A DNA stretch of 49,951 nucleotides from an uncultured Prevotellaceae bacterium (GTDB lineage: Bacteria; Bacteroidota; Bacteroidia; Bacteroidales; Bacteroidaceae): contig CAMHJQ010000021.1 of the NCBI GenBank assembly GCA_946185485.1, forward strand, positions 1 to 49,951, in the 5' to 3' direction. Below are positions 13,939 through 21,306 of this stretch, one piece after another. Numbering within the stretch: position 1 is the stretch's first letter; each line of letters starts with the position of its first letter. The notes under the pieces were generated by a model. The model was not told where the DNA came from, did no database searches, and saw nothing but the letters and a program-made list of their open reading frames with translations. A program made the translations under genes and the position numbers.

Positions 13939-16341
13939 TTAAAACCGTATCGTCACGTTACCCATCATGGTGAAACCAGCCATGGGGATGAAACCAATTT
14001 GGTAATAGCGGTTGTCATTGGGATGGGTGTCGCTGAGGATGGCTGAATAGACCCAGCCGCTGGCTGCATAACGACGATTGAAGATGTTGTTCATGTTCAG
14101 TCCGAAGACTATCTCCTTCATCACTTTCTTGGGTTTCAGCGTATAGCTGATATTGGCGTTCGACACACTATAGGAAGGTAGCGAGCGGTCCTTGCACTCT
14201 GTGTTGTCGAGATACTGGCGCGAGACAAAGTTGGTGTGCCACACTGCCTGCCAGCCTTTATAATGGAAGTTCACAAAGCCGTTGAGAATAGTTGAAGGGC
14301 TGAAAGCCAGCGTTGAGTTGTCGTAGTGGATAGTGGTATAGTCGCCCCAGTCCACCTGTACTTTCTCGTCGAAATCCTTGATGGCATTCTTGCTCAATGC
14401 GGCATTGCCCTCAATGGCGAGCCATTGGGTCACATCAACGCCAGCCTGCAACTCTACGCCTAAGCGGTAGGAGTCCTTAATGTTGGTGGTCAGGTTCTCG
14501 CCGATGTCCGTTACCTCTCCCGTCTGTACAAACTGGTCGGTGTAGTTCATGAAGTAGCCGTTGATGCCCAAGCGCCATTTGTCGGCATTCAGCGTGTACC
14601 CTAACTCGTAGTCGGTCAGTTTCTCGGCTTTGGGAGCAGGGTACGTGAAGTTGTCGGTGAAGTTGTTGCGCTCAGGCTCACGATGGCTGATGGCTACAGA
14701 GCCATAGGCACGGTGGGGACCGCTCTGCCATGAGATGCCTGCCTTGGGGTTCAGGAAGTCATACTTCTTATTGATGTCGAGCATGTGCTTTTGGGGCATG
14801 CCGTTGGCGTCGGTATAGTATTTGTCGTTGTAACCATCGGTCTTGAAACCTACATGACGATATTGCACGTCAGCAAACACGTCCCACTGCTCGCTGATGT
14901 GGTAGGCGGCCTTGACGAAGGCGCTGCCGTCCAGCTTGTGGGCTGGCGAATCGTAATAGCGGTACTTGCCTTCCGTCTGTATCTTCTGGCTCAGCGCCTC
15001 CTCCGACGAGTAGGTCAGATAGCCGAAGTGACTGCCGTCGTAGTTTTGCAATGACAATCCGCCTACAACGTCCCATGCATCATTCTTGTAGTTGATGTTC
15101 CACACAAGTCCGTAAGTGTGCTGGGTTAGCCCCTTCTGACGGACGAAGTCAAACTTCTTCTCCTTGCCTTTGGCGTTTAAGATGGGGGTGAGTCCGTACT
15201 TCGACAGCTTGTTCTGGTAGCGGAATTCCTCGTAGTAGCCATAGCCGTAGGTGTAGTGCAGCGACGCTGAGGTGCTCCACAGGTCGTTGATTTTCCACGA
15301 AGCCGACAGAATGTTATGGTTCTGCCAGAAGTTATCCGTTGTCCTGTCCCACAAACTGCCATCGGCCATCTTGTAACGCTCTGTCTGATAGGTGCCGTCT
15401 GCATTCTGCACAAAGAGACCTGTATTCTCGTCAGTCACCAGCCGTTCATACAGATTGTTGAACTTACCTAACCCGACGTTCCACATGTCCTTATATCCAT
15501 GGATGCCTGTTGCAGTGGTGTAGGTCCATGAGCCGTCGTCATAGCAACCATCCATCAGGCTGAGGTCGTTGTCACCAGCCACGACGCCGTTCCAGGCCTG
15601 ACCCGTGCGTTCGAAGTTGCCGATGTTCTTGTATCGGATGACGAAATCGTCCGACGCGATGTAGGTGATGCCACCATAGTAGGAACCCGAACGAGCCTTG
15701 GTTCCATGCAAATAGCCGTCGGTGGTTGTCTGATGATAGGCACCGTCGATAATCAGGTGATTCCACAGCAGACCCGTGGAGAACTTTCCCCCCCAGTTCC
15801 ATGTGTTGAACGAACCGTATGAGCATGAAATCTCAAGCGATGGCGTCTGTAAGGGTGTGGCACTTGAGAGCGCTACCGTACCGCCAAAGGCACCGTCGCC
15901 GTTAGTTGATGTACCCACGCCACGCTGAATCTGCACGGAGCCTAACAGCGAACCGTAGGAGTTCATGTTTGCCCAGAACACGCACTGGTCCTCGGGCGAG
16001 TTCAGGGGCACGCCGTCCAGCGTCACGTTGATACGCGAGTCGCCGGCACCGCGGATGCGCATATAGGTGGTTCCCGTTCCCAGACCGTTTTCGCTCCAGG
16101 CAATCACGCCTGGCGTCTGTGAAAACAGGAACGGCAGTTCCTTACCCGTCTTCGAGAAATCGCCCAATACCTTCTTCTTGATGTTGCTGATGGCAAACGG
16201 AGCATTCTTCTGCGCACGGACACCCTTGACCACGACTTCCTGCAGCTGTTCCACCTGGGTAGAGTCGTACAAAGCTTTTGTGTTTTGAGCTCCAGCCGTT
16301 GCCGCAATAGCCAGCAACGCTAACATCATCTTTCTTTTCAT
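13939..16341 (-). CDS. TonB-dependent outer membrane receptor, probably for thiamine
   Basis: 800 residues. A signal peptide (1-18, ALLAIAATAGAQ) is followed by a short TonB-box region (VEQLQEVVVKG). The plug domain covers about 45-170 (PFLFSQTPGVIAW, TYMRIRGAGDSRINVTLDG, VQIQRGVGTSTNGDGAFGG). A 22-strand-type barrel ends in GFTMMGNVTIRF with the terminal aromatic residue. There is no N-terminal carboxypeptidase-like domain, unlike SusC-type receptors. A TPP riboswitch lies in its leader and pnuT follows, so thiamine or a phosphorylated form is the predicted substrate. This matches the riboswitch-linked receptors known in Bacteroides. Expression should fall when TPP is abundant. Confidence 0.87.
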   Translation of the reverse strand: MKRKMMLALLAIAATAGAQNTKALYDSTQVEQLQEVVVKGVRAQKNAPFAISNIKKKVLGDFSKTGKELPFLFSQTPGVIAWSENGLGTGTTYMRIRGAGDSRINVTLDGVPLNSPEDQCVFWANMNSYGSLLGSVQIQRGVGTSTNGDGAFGGTVALSSATPLQTPSLEISCSYGSFNTWNWGGKFSTGLLWNHLIIDGAYHQTTTDGYLHGTKARSGSYYGGITYIASDDFVIRYKNIGNFERTGQAWNGVVAGDNDLSLMDGCYDDGSWTYTTATGIHGYKDMWNVGLGKFNNLYERLVTDENTGLFVQNADGTYQTERYKMADGSLWDRTTDNFWQNHNILSASWKINDLWSTSASLHYTYGYGYYEEFRYQNKLSKYGLTPILNAKGKEKKFDFVRQKGLTQHTYGLVWNINYKNDAWDVVGGLSLQNYDGSHFGYLTYSSEEALSQKIQTEGKYRYYDSPAHKLDGSAFVKAAYHISEQWDVFADVQYRHVGFKTDGYNDKYYTDANGMPQKHMLDINKKYDFLNPKAGISWQSGPHRAYGSVAISHREPERNNFTDNFTYPAPKAEKLTDYELGYTLNADKWRLGINGYFMNYTDQFVQTGEVTDIGENLTTNIKDSYRLGVELQAGVDVTQWLAIEGNAALSKNAIKDFDEKVQVDWGDYTTIHYDNSTLAFSPSTILNGFVNFHYKGWQAVWHTNFVSRQYLDNTECKDRSLPSYSVSNANISYTLKPKKVMKEIVFGLNMNNIFNRRYAASGWVYSAILSDTHPNDNRYYQIGFIPMAGFTMMGNVTIRF

Positions 16342-16395
16342 TTTTCTTTTTACCTTATTTATTAATACATTAAAAATAAGGGGTTCTGTTACTCT

Positions 16396-16477
16396 GTCAT
16401 CCCTACGTCGGCATTACCCGTATCAGGTTTGGAGGGTATCATCTCAGCCCACACCCGTGAGCACCCCTTGACGAGCA
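16396..16477 (-). promoter_or_regulatory. TPP (thiamine pyrophosphate) riboswitch
   Basis: Read on the minus strand, the conserved THI-box parts appear in order. GGGGTGC opens P1, GGCTGAGATGATACCC is the pyrimidine-sensing helix with the CUGAGA motif, and ACCTGATACGGGTAATGCC with CGTAGGGA is the pyrophosphate-sensing arm. It lies between the promoter at 16496 and the TonB receptor start at 16341. The roughly 50 nt between aptamer and start codon are AT-rich, with no obvious terminator hairpin. Control may therefore act on translation initiation (inference). Confidence 0.95.
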
Positions 16478-16495
16478 TTTTGCTCAAATCGGCCG

Positions 16496-16526
16496 CAAAG
16501 GTAGTACAAATCGAGCGAAATACAAA
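16496..16526 (-). promoter_or_regulatory. Promoter of the thiamine uptake operon
   Basis: On the minus strand TTTG (16523-16526) is followed after 19 bp by TACCTTTG (16496-16503). The predicted RNA start lies just before the riboswitch. The element belongs to a 17-bp inverted repeat shared with the divergent promoter. Confidence 0.75.
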
Positions 16527-16543
16527 ATAAAACGCCGTTTTTC

Positions 16544-16574
16544 TTTGCGTTTTGTCTGATTTGTACTACCTTTG
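16544..16574 (+). promoter_or_regulatory. Promoter of the PEGA-domain gene
   Basis: TTTG (16544-16547) is followed after 19 bp by TACCTTTG (16567-16574). The leader to 16608 is about 30 nt. Positions 16558-16574 are the exact inverse of 16496-16512. Confidence 0.75.
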
Positions 16575-16607
16575 TATGCAAAAACTATAAGTATTAAGGT
16601 ATTCAAG

Positions 16608-18689
16608 ATGAAACGTATATGCTTGTTTTCCGTGCTCTGCTGGGCTGTCATGACCCTCGTGGCACAAAATCTTACGGTATCTTCCATGACAGCAGCATCC
16701 ATGGACATCTCCGCCAGTCAGTATGAACGCAAGGACGTCAACGGCGACCCTTGTGCCCTCATCAAGGTGCAGCTTCCCGCCATCGGTGCCCGCTTTGAGG
16801 GTAACGTTATCGGCGAGCCGGAATTCAAGACCGGCGAGTATTGGGTCTATATGAGCAGTGGTTCGCAGATGTTGCGTGTCAAGCATCCCAACGTGCTGCC
16901 ACTCACCGTCACTTTCCAGGACTACGGCATCAAGTCGGTGCAGGCCAAACAGACTTACGAACTGGTCCTTATCATGCCACAGCTCATAGGTCAGGAATTT
17001 GACGATGGCATGCGCTACCTCGTCATGACTGTCACCCCTGCCCACAGTATTGTCTATATCGACGGACAACTGCAGCAGGTCAATAACGGCACTGTCAGCC
17101 GCCGACTGTCCATGGGGAAGCATACCTATCGTGTCGAGGCCGTGGGCTTCGCACCGCAAAATGGTACAGTTGAACTCGGTGATGGCAAGAAGAGTCTGCC
17201 CATAACTTTGAAGTCCGTGCAGGCCACGCTCAATGTCACTTGTCCTACCAGTGGTTCCAACATCTACATCAACGACCAACTGCGTGGTACCGCTCCGTGG
17301 CAGGGTGAACTCACAGCCGGCGACTACCTCGTAGAGGCACGCCTGCAGAGCCACCGTAGCCACCGCCAGAACATCACCCTCAAGGAAAGCGAGCAGCGCA
17401 CGCTGGCCCTGCCCGCCCTGGTGCCCATCACCAGCAGCCTCGACGTTAACTACCAGCCCGTCGAGACAGAAGTCTGGCTGGACGGCAAGCTCCTCGGCAC
17501 CTCGCCCGACATCTTCCGCGGTGTACTTGTCGGCAACCATCAGGTAGAGCTCCGCAAGAGCGGCTATACCCCCAAGACCGTCACCGTCAACATCGAGGAA
17601 GGCAAGACGGCCTCCCTCATCGGCAATCTGGAAAAGATTCAGACCAAGCAGACCACCAGTAGTTCTTCCTCGTCCTATTCTTCTTCATCATCTTCCTCCT
17701 CCTCCGTTGCTGGCTCCACGTCAAGTCCAACTATCGAGTATCTGTTCACCCACCCGATGCTCTTCCTCGACGGCAGTGACATCAGTCTGAGCCGTTCGAA
17801 GATGGAGAGTAAACTCGGCCGTTTGATTGGCTCTAACTGGCGCATTGACCACCAGTCGTCCATCACCTACCTCCGCCCCAACGGCACTGGCGCCATGGTC
17901 AATGGCAGGGCGATAGAATACATGCACTGCAATTACTCAAACAACGATTTCATGACCAAGTTTGAAATTGATTTCAACGATTCGCGGTTCTCGACGTTCA
18001 GCGACGCCAAACAGTGGGTGGAGAAACTTGTGGAGGGAATCCGCTCGCTGGGATTCTCCGTCAACCCCAGCTTCGACTCGCAATACCAGTGGCAGCTGTA
18101 CAGAGGCAGCAATGGCGAAATTAGCTACGAGGTGCGCCTGCCGCAGAAGTATCCGGGACAGCTATACATAGAAATATGGTATAAGAGCGCCAATGCCTAC
18201 AGCACCCTTAGCACCGCATCGTCTTCCTCGTCGTCCTACAGCAGTAGCTCCTCTTATACAGCTTCCTCGTCGAGCGTGACCATGGAGGATCTCATCATGC
18301 ACCCCGCTGGCACGCTGGCCACCAACAGCAAGTACCAGCCGTTGGCAAGTGCTTTGAAGACTATTCAGCAGACACACCCGGACTGGGAAGTGAAGAAGAC
18401 CGATGGCCAAGATATTGTAGCTAGAATGAAGCTGCTCTATCGTAACAATCCTATCTTCGGATATGGAGCCTTCATTACCTATCAGACAGGTAGTAATGAA
18501 ATTAATTTCTATAGTTATTATTTTGATGGCACAGGAAACAAAAAAAATGCCATACAGGATATTAAGAAATTAGGCTTTACATTAAAGAGTGAGACGAAGG
18601 ATGTGACAACCTTCGAAGGTAAAGACAATATCAGTAAAATCACAGTATATGACTATGAGGATCATTTCAGTGTAGATGTCTGGCTTTAA
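16608..18689 (+). CDS. PEGA-domain repeat protein with poly-serine linkers
   Basis: 693 residues from the ATG at 16608; the upstream frame to 16572 would bury the signal peptide (MKRICLFSVLCWAVMTLVAQ). An N-terminal beta region (20-140) is followed by three PEGA-like repeats. These contain AHSIVYIDGQ...MGKHTYRVEA (about 150-190), GSNIYINDQLRGTAPWQGEL (about 205-250) and TEVWLDGKLLGTSPDIF (about 275-330). PEGA domains are beta folds common in surface proteins. Two serine-rich linkers (near 350-365 and 530-555) separate two C-terminal domains that each begin alike (TIEYLFTHP... and TMEDLIMHP...), suggesting an internal duplication. Probably periplasmic or surface exposed. Function unknown. Confidence 0.7.
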   Translation: MKRICLFSVLCWAVMTLVAQNLTVSSMTAASMDISASQYERKDVNGDPCALIKVQLPAIGARFEGNVIGEPEFKTGEYWVYMSSGSQMLRVKHPNVLPLTVTFQDYGIKSVQAKQTYELVLIMPQLIGQEFDDGMRYLVMTVTPAHSIVYIDGQLQQVNNGTVSRRLSMGKHTYRVEAVGFAPQNGTVELGDGKKSLPITLKSVQATLNVTCPTSGSNIYINDQLRGTAPWQGELTAGDYLVEARLQSHRSHRQNITLKESEQRTLALPALVPITSSLDVNYQPVETEVWLDGKLLGTSPDIFRGVLVGNHQVELRKSGYTPKTVTVNIEEGKTASLIGNLEKIQTKQTTSSSSSSYSSSSSSSSSVAGSTSSPTIEYLFTHPMLFLDGSDISLSRSKMESKLGRLIGSNWRIDHQSSITYLRPNGTGAMVNGRAIEYMHCNYSNNDFMTKFEIDFNDSRFSTFSDAKQWVEKLVEGIRSLGFSVNPSFDSQYQWQLYRGSNGEISYEVRLPQKYPGQLYIEIWYKSANAYSTLSTASSSSSSYSSSSSYTASSSSVTMEDLIMHPAGTLATNSKYQPLASALKTIQQTHPDWEVKKTDGQDIVARMKLLYRNNPIFGYGAFITYQTGSNEINFYSYYFDGTGNKKNAIQDIKKLGFTLKSETKDVTTFEGKDNISKITVYDYEDHFSVDVWL

Positions 18690-18726
18690 TTTACGATGAC
18701 AACACATTTTGGCTCTAGTACAATAG

Positions 18727-18763
18727 GGGCATGTCAGACTATAACGTTTGATATGCCCTTGTT
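18727..18763 (+). terminator. Probable terminator after the PEGA gene
   Basis: GGGCATGTCA (18727-18736) pairs with TGATATGCCC (18749-18758), one mismatch, with a 12-nt loop, followed by TTGTTTAAT. It lies 38 bp after the stop codon. The T-run is interrupted by one G, so efficiency is uncertain. Confidence 0.5.
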
Positions 18764-18827
18764 TAATGCCTGATTTCCTTTTTAAAAGGCTACTGATTAG
18801 TGGAATTGATTTGGCAGAATAATGAAT

Positions 18828-18957
18828 TTCCCGCGATTCTAAAATTTTTTCCCGCGATTCTCAACTAAAAATCCCGCGATTCTCTCATCAAATCGCGGGA
18901 TTTTTAGTTGAGAATCGCGGGATTTTTTAGTAAGAACCGCGGAAAATTGAATTTCCG
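18828..18957. repeat. Nested palindrome built of CCCGCGATTCT units
   Basis: Three CCCGCGATTCT units (18830, 18851, 18873; spacing 21-22 bp) form the left arm. The right arm is their inverse. The central part is a perfect 32-bp stem (18850-18881 with 18891-18922) around a 9-nt loop. The outer third pairs imperfectly (the right copy reads AGAACCGCGG). It sits between convergent genes in a 379-bp gap, where it could stop transcription from both sides. Apart from this and the small terminator, nothing else is visible between 18690 and 19068. Confidence 0.85.
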
Positions 18958-19068
18958 GGAGGCATTATTTGGGGATTTGTGGAGGATAAAATCGGCACCG
19001 GCGGGCAACAAAAAACCGAGCTAACCAGTGGTCAGCTCGGTTGCTTTGGTCATTATGAGAACACCCCA

Positions 19069-19497
19069 CTACACCATCTTCGACAGGTCGGGCTCCTCGA
19101 TGTAGCGGAGCTTGTTGTCGATGATGACCTTCTCGGCTTCCTCGGCATTCTCGGTGCGGAATACCATGATACCCTTGCCGTTCAGCAGGAAGGTGTACAT
19201 ATAGGCAATGGAGATGCCGGTCCGTGAGAACGTCTCTACGGCGTCGGCGCAACGGCCGGGCACATCGTCCAGCTCCAGGGCAAAGACGTTGGAAAGGGCA
19301 ACGGCAACGCCGCCGTTCTTCAGTTCCTCGTAAGCGCGGAGGGGTTCGCTACAGATGAGACGATAGATACCATACTCTGCCGTGTCGGCAATGGTGGAGG
19401 CTACAATCTGGATGTTGGCCTCCTTGAGAATCTTCAGCACCTTGATGAGCGTGCCCGAACGGTTCTCGATGAAAATGGATAACTGATGGATAGTCAT
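19069..19497 (-). CDS. ACT-domain protein
   Basis: 142 residues containing two tandem ACT domains (about 1-66 and 70-140). Each has the beta-alpha-beta ligand-binding pattern (QLSIFIENRSGTLIKVLKIL; VFALELDDVPGRCADAVETF). Such stand-alone proteins usually sense amino acids. The start at 19497 gives MTIHQLSIF; the longer frame enters the ligase gene. It follows the phenylacetate-CoA ligase by 13 bp and is the last gene of the aromatic cluster, so it probably binds an aromatic or branched-chain amino acid and tunes the pathway (inference). Homologues commonly accompany paaK-type ligases. Confidence 0.8.
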   Translation of the reverse strand: MTIHQLSIFIENRSGTLIKVLKILKEANIQIVASTIADTAEYGIYRLICSEPLRAYEELKNGGVAVALSNVFALELDDVPGRCADAVETFSRTGISIAYMYTFLLNGKGIMVFRTENAEEAEKVIIDNKLRYIEEPDLSKMV

Positions 19498-19510
19498 AAT
19501 AATATTGTTT

Positions 19511-20866
19511 TTATTGGTAAACTTTTCTCTTGTCGACGACGCGGACAGCCTTGCCATCGCTGACGGGCAGTGTACCCTTGGAGACAAGACGGATGCGGGG
19601 CTTCAGCAGAATTTCGTCGCCTATCTGGTGGCGCAACTCGCCTGCCAGTGCCTGCAGCTTCGTGTAGTCGTCGGTGCCCTCGTTGACCTCGACCTCGACG
19701 GTCATCTGGTCGTTGTTGTCCTCGGTAGTCAGCGTGATGAGGTAGTTGGTGCCCACCTCGGGGAATTTCATCAGAATCTTCTCAATCTGGATGGGGAAGA
19801 TGTTGACGCCGCGCAGCACAATCATATCGTCGCTGCGGCCACGCATACGGTCGATGCGGACGTGGTTGCGGCCACAGGGGCATGTACGACCCAAGACTCG
19901 GGTCAGGTCGCGGGTGCGGTAGCGCAGCAGCGGCATGGCCTCACGGCACAGCGTGGTGAGCACCAGCTCGCCAATCTCGCCGTCGGGTACGGGTTCTAAG
20001 GTGTCGGGGTTGACAATCTCGACGATGTAGTAGTCCTCCCAGAAGTGCAGGCCGTTCTGTTCAGGGCATTCGAAGCCTACGCCGGGACCGCACATTTCCG
20101 ACATACCGAACGAGTTGTAGGCCTTGACGCCCATCATCTCCTCGATGCGCTTGCGCTGCTCGTCGGAGTGCGGTTCGGCACCGATAGCGAGCACCTTCAG
20201 CTTGGTGTCGCGGCGCGGATCGACACCCTCCTGCTGCATCACCTCGTAGAGGCGGGTGACGTAGGACGGGATGGCGTGTAGGGCAGTGGTGCCGAAGTCC
20301 TTGATGAACTTGATCTGACGCAAAGAGTTACCGGCGGCAGCAGGTACGGTAAGCATGCCTAACTTCTCGGCACCATACTGGAAACCTAATCCGCCCGTGA
20401 ACATGCCGTAGCCGGAGGAGTTCTGGAATACGTCATCGGGGCGCAGGCCTACCATCCACAGGTTGCGGGCCACCTGGTTGGCCCACTCGTCAAGGTCCTT
20501 CTTGGTGTGCAGGATGACGGTGGGGTTGCCGGTCGTGCCTGACGATGAGTGCAGGCGCACGCAGTCTTTCAGGGGTACACAGGCCATGCCGAAGGGGTAG
20601 GTCTCACGGAGGTCCTGCTTCGTGGTGAAGGGAATCTTGCGGACGTCGTCCAGCGTCTGGATGTCGTCAGCGGTGATGCCAGCCTCCTTGAACTTCTTCT
20701 GATAGAATTCGTTGGTCAGACAATGGCGCACAGTTTCCTTGAGGCGCTCCAGCTGGTAGGCCTCAATCTGCTCGCGCGTCATCGTCTCGCGTTCAGGGTT
20801 GAAATAAGGACTCTCCCCCTGCCCCTCCCTGTCAGGGAGGGGAGTAGATACTTCTTCTGGTCTCAT
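19511..20866 (-). CDS. paaK: Phenylacetate-CoA ligase family protein 1 (element-extended N-terminus)
   Basis: 451 residues, an adenylate-forming ligase interconverting aryl-acetate, ATP and CoA with aryl-acetyl-CoA. P-loop-like LHSSSGTTGNPTVIL, the YGMFTGGLGFQYG motif and the C-terminal RYRTRDLTRVLGRTC/GRSDDMI segments are present. The body begins at residue 21 (YFNPERETMTREQ), aligning with residue 2 of the second ligase. Residues 1-20 are encoded by the inverted end of the adjacent DUF559 element, which also contains the ATG at 20866 and an AAAGGA motif 5 nt before it. The insertion thus appears to have replaced the native start. An alternative internal ATG lies at 20782. In anaerobes with IOR enzymes this ligase can run toward ATP formation. 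Confidence 0.87.
   Translation of the reverse strand: MRPEEVSTPLPDREGQGESPYFNPERETMTREQIEAYQLERLKETVRHCLTNEFYQKKFKEAGITADDIQTLDDVRKIPFTTKQDLRETYPFGMACVPLKDCVRLHSSSGTTGNPTVILHTKKDLDEWANQVARNLWMVGLRPDDVFQNSSGYGMFTGGLGFQYGAEKLGMLTVPAAAGNSLRQIKFIKDFGTTALHAIPSYVTRLYEVMQQEGVDPRRDTKLKVLAIGAEPHSDEQRKRIEEMMGVKAYNSFGMSEMCGPGVGFECPEQNGLHFWEDYYIVEIVNPDTLEPVPDGEIGELVLTTLCREAMPLLRYRTRDLTRVLGRTCPCGRNHVRIDRMRGRSDDMIVLRGVNIFPIQIEKILMKFPEVGTNYLITLTTEDNNDQMTVEVEVNEGTDDYTKLQALAGELRHQIGDEILLKPRIRLVSKGTLPVSDGKAVRVVDKRKVYQ
20810..20850. repeat. Inverted end (paaK1 side) of the DUF559 unit
   Basis: A 41-bp end containing the perfect palindromic core CCCCTCCCTGTCAGGGAGGGG minus its centre. It is translated in-frame as residues 6-19 of ligase 1 (V-S-T-P-L-P-D-R-E-G-Q-G-E-S). 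Confidence 0.8.
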
Positions 20867-20886
20867 TTTTCCTTTTGCATTTTTAG

Positions 20887-21255
20887 TTATTTAAAATAGT
20901 CTATTATCTGCTCTATCACTTTTTCTGTCTCGTACAACACTTCTTCATTGTTGAATCTGATGATATGTTAACCCATTCTTTCAAGATATTCTTCCCTTAG
21001 TTTGTCATTCTCTTGCTGACGGGGTTCTGAGTGATAACCTCCGTCCACTTCGATGATAAGTCCGTTCTGCGTTGACACAAAATCCACAATATAGTCTCCA
21101 ATGATATGTTGGCGCAGAAATTTTATTTCCAGAGAATTCTTTCGCAAACTATCCCAAAGAATCTCCTCTGCAAGAGTGGCGTTCTTCCTGTTTTCCCTTG
21201 CGTAGGTTTTAAGTAAACCATAGCTGTTAGGTGAAGCAGTTTTATAACTCATCAT
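20887..21255 (-). pseudogene. DUF559 (Vsr-like endonuclease domain) gene with one in-frame stop
   Basis: The frame from 21255 encodes 95 residues up to a TAA at 20968-20970. Reading on in the same frame adds 26 sensible residues (HIIRFNNEEVLYETEKVIEQ and six more) before TAA at 20887. DUF559 proteins normally have a Tyr or Phe before this final IIRF-type strand, so a TAT/TAC to TAA change is the likely lesion. The full product would be 122 residues. The PD-(D/E)XK-type core is visible: IKFLRQHIIGDYIVDFVS, then LIIEVDGGYH with the Glu and Asp of the active site. The conserved TLAEEILWDSLR helix is at the N-terminus. The role is unknown; DNA repair or element mobility are possibilities. Without the final strand the fold is probably incomplete. 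Confidence 0.8.
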
Positions 21256-21265
21256 GGACTTGTAC

Positions 21266-21306
21266 TATCTACTCCCCTCCCTCACAGGGAGGGGCAGGTG
21301 GAGAGT
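21266..21306. repeat. Inverted end (paaK2 side) of the DUF559 unit
   Basis: A 41-bp end, inverse of 20810-20850 with two mismatches. It starts immediately after the stop codon of ligase 2 in the direction of transcription. Confidence 0.8.

Larger units (their letters stand above)
20810..21306. mobile_element. 497-bp unit with 41-bp inverted ends carrying a DUF559 nuclease gene
   Basis: Ends 20810-20850 and 21266-21306 are inverted copies matching at 39 of 41 bases. Each end is itself a palindrome (CCCCTCCCTG..CAGGGAGGGG). The unit holds one broken DUF559 gene. One boundary touches the stop codon of the upstream ligase (21307). The other lies inside the coding frame of the downstream ligase. 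No obvious target duplication is seen. I recall similar CCTCCC palindromes near DUF559 genes in other genomes but cannot cite a description. Confidence 0.6.

Noticed and set aside
16566..17540. 324-residue antisense open frame
   Set aside because: Shadow of the PEGA gene, and it would start within that gene.
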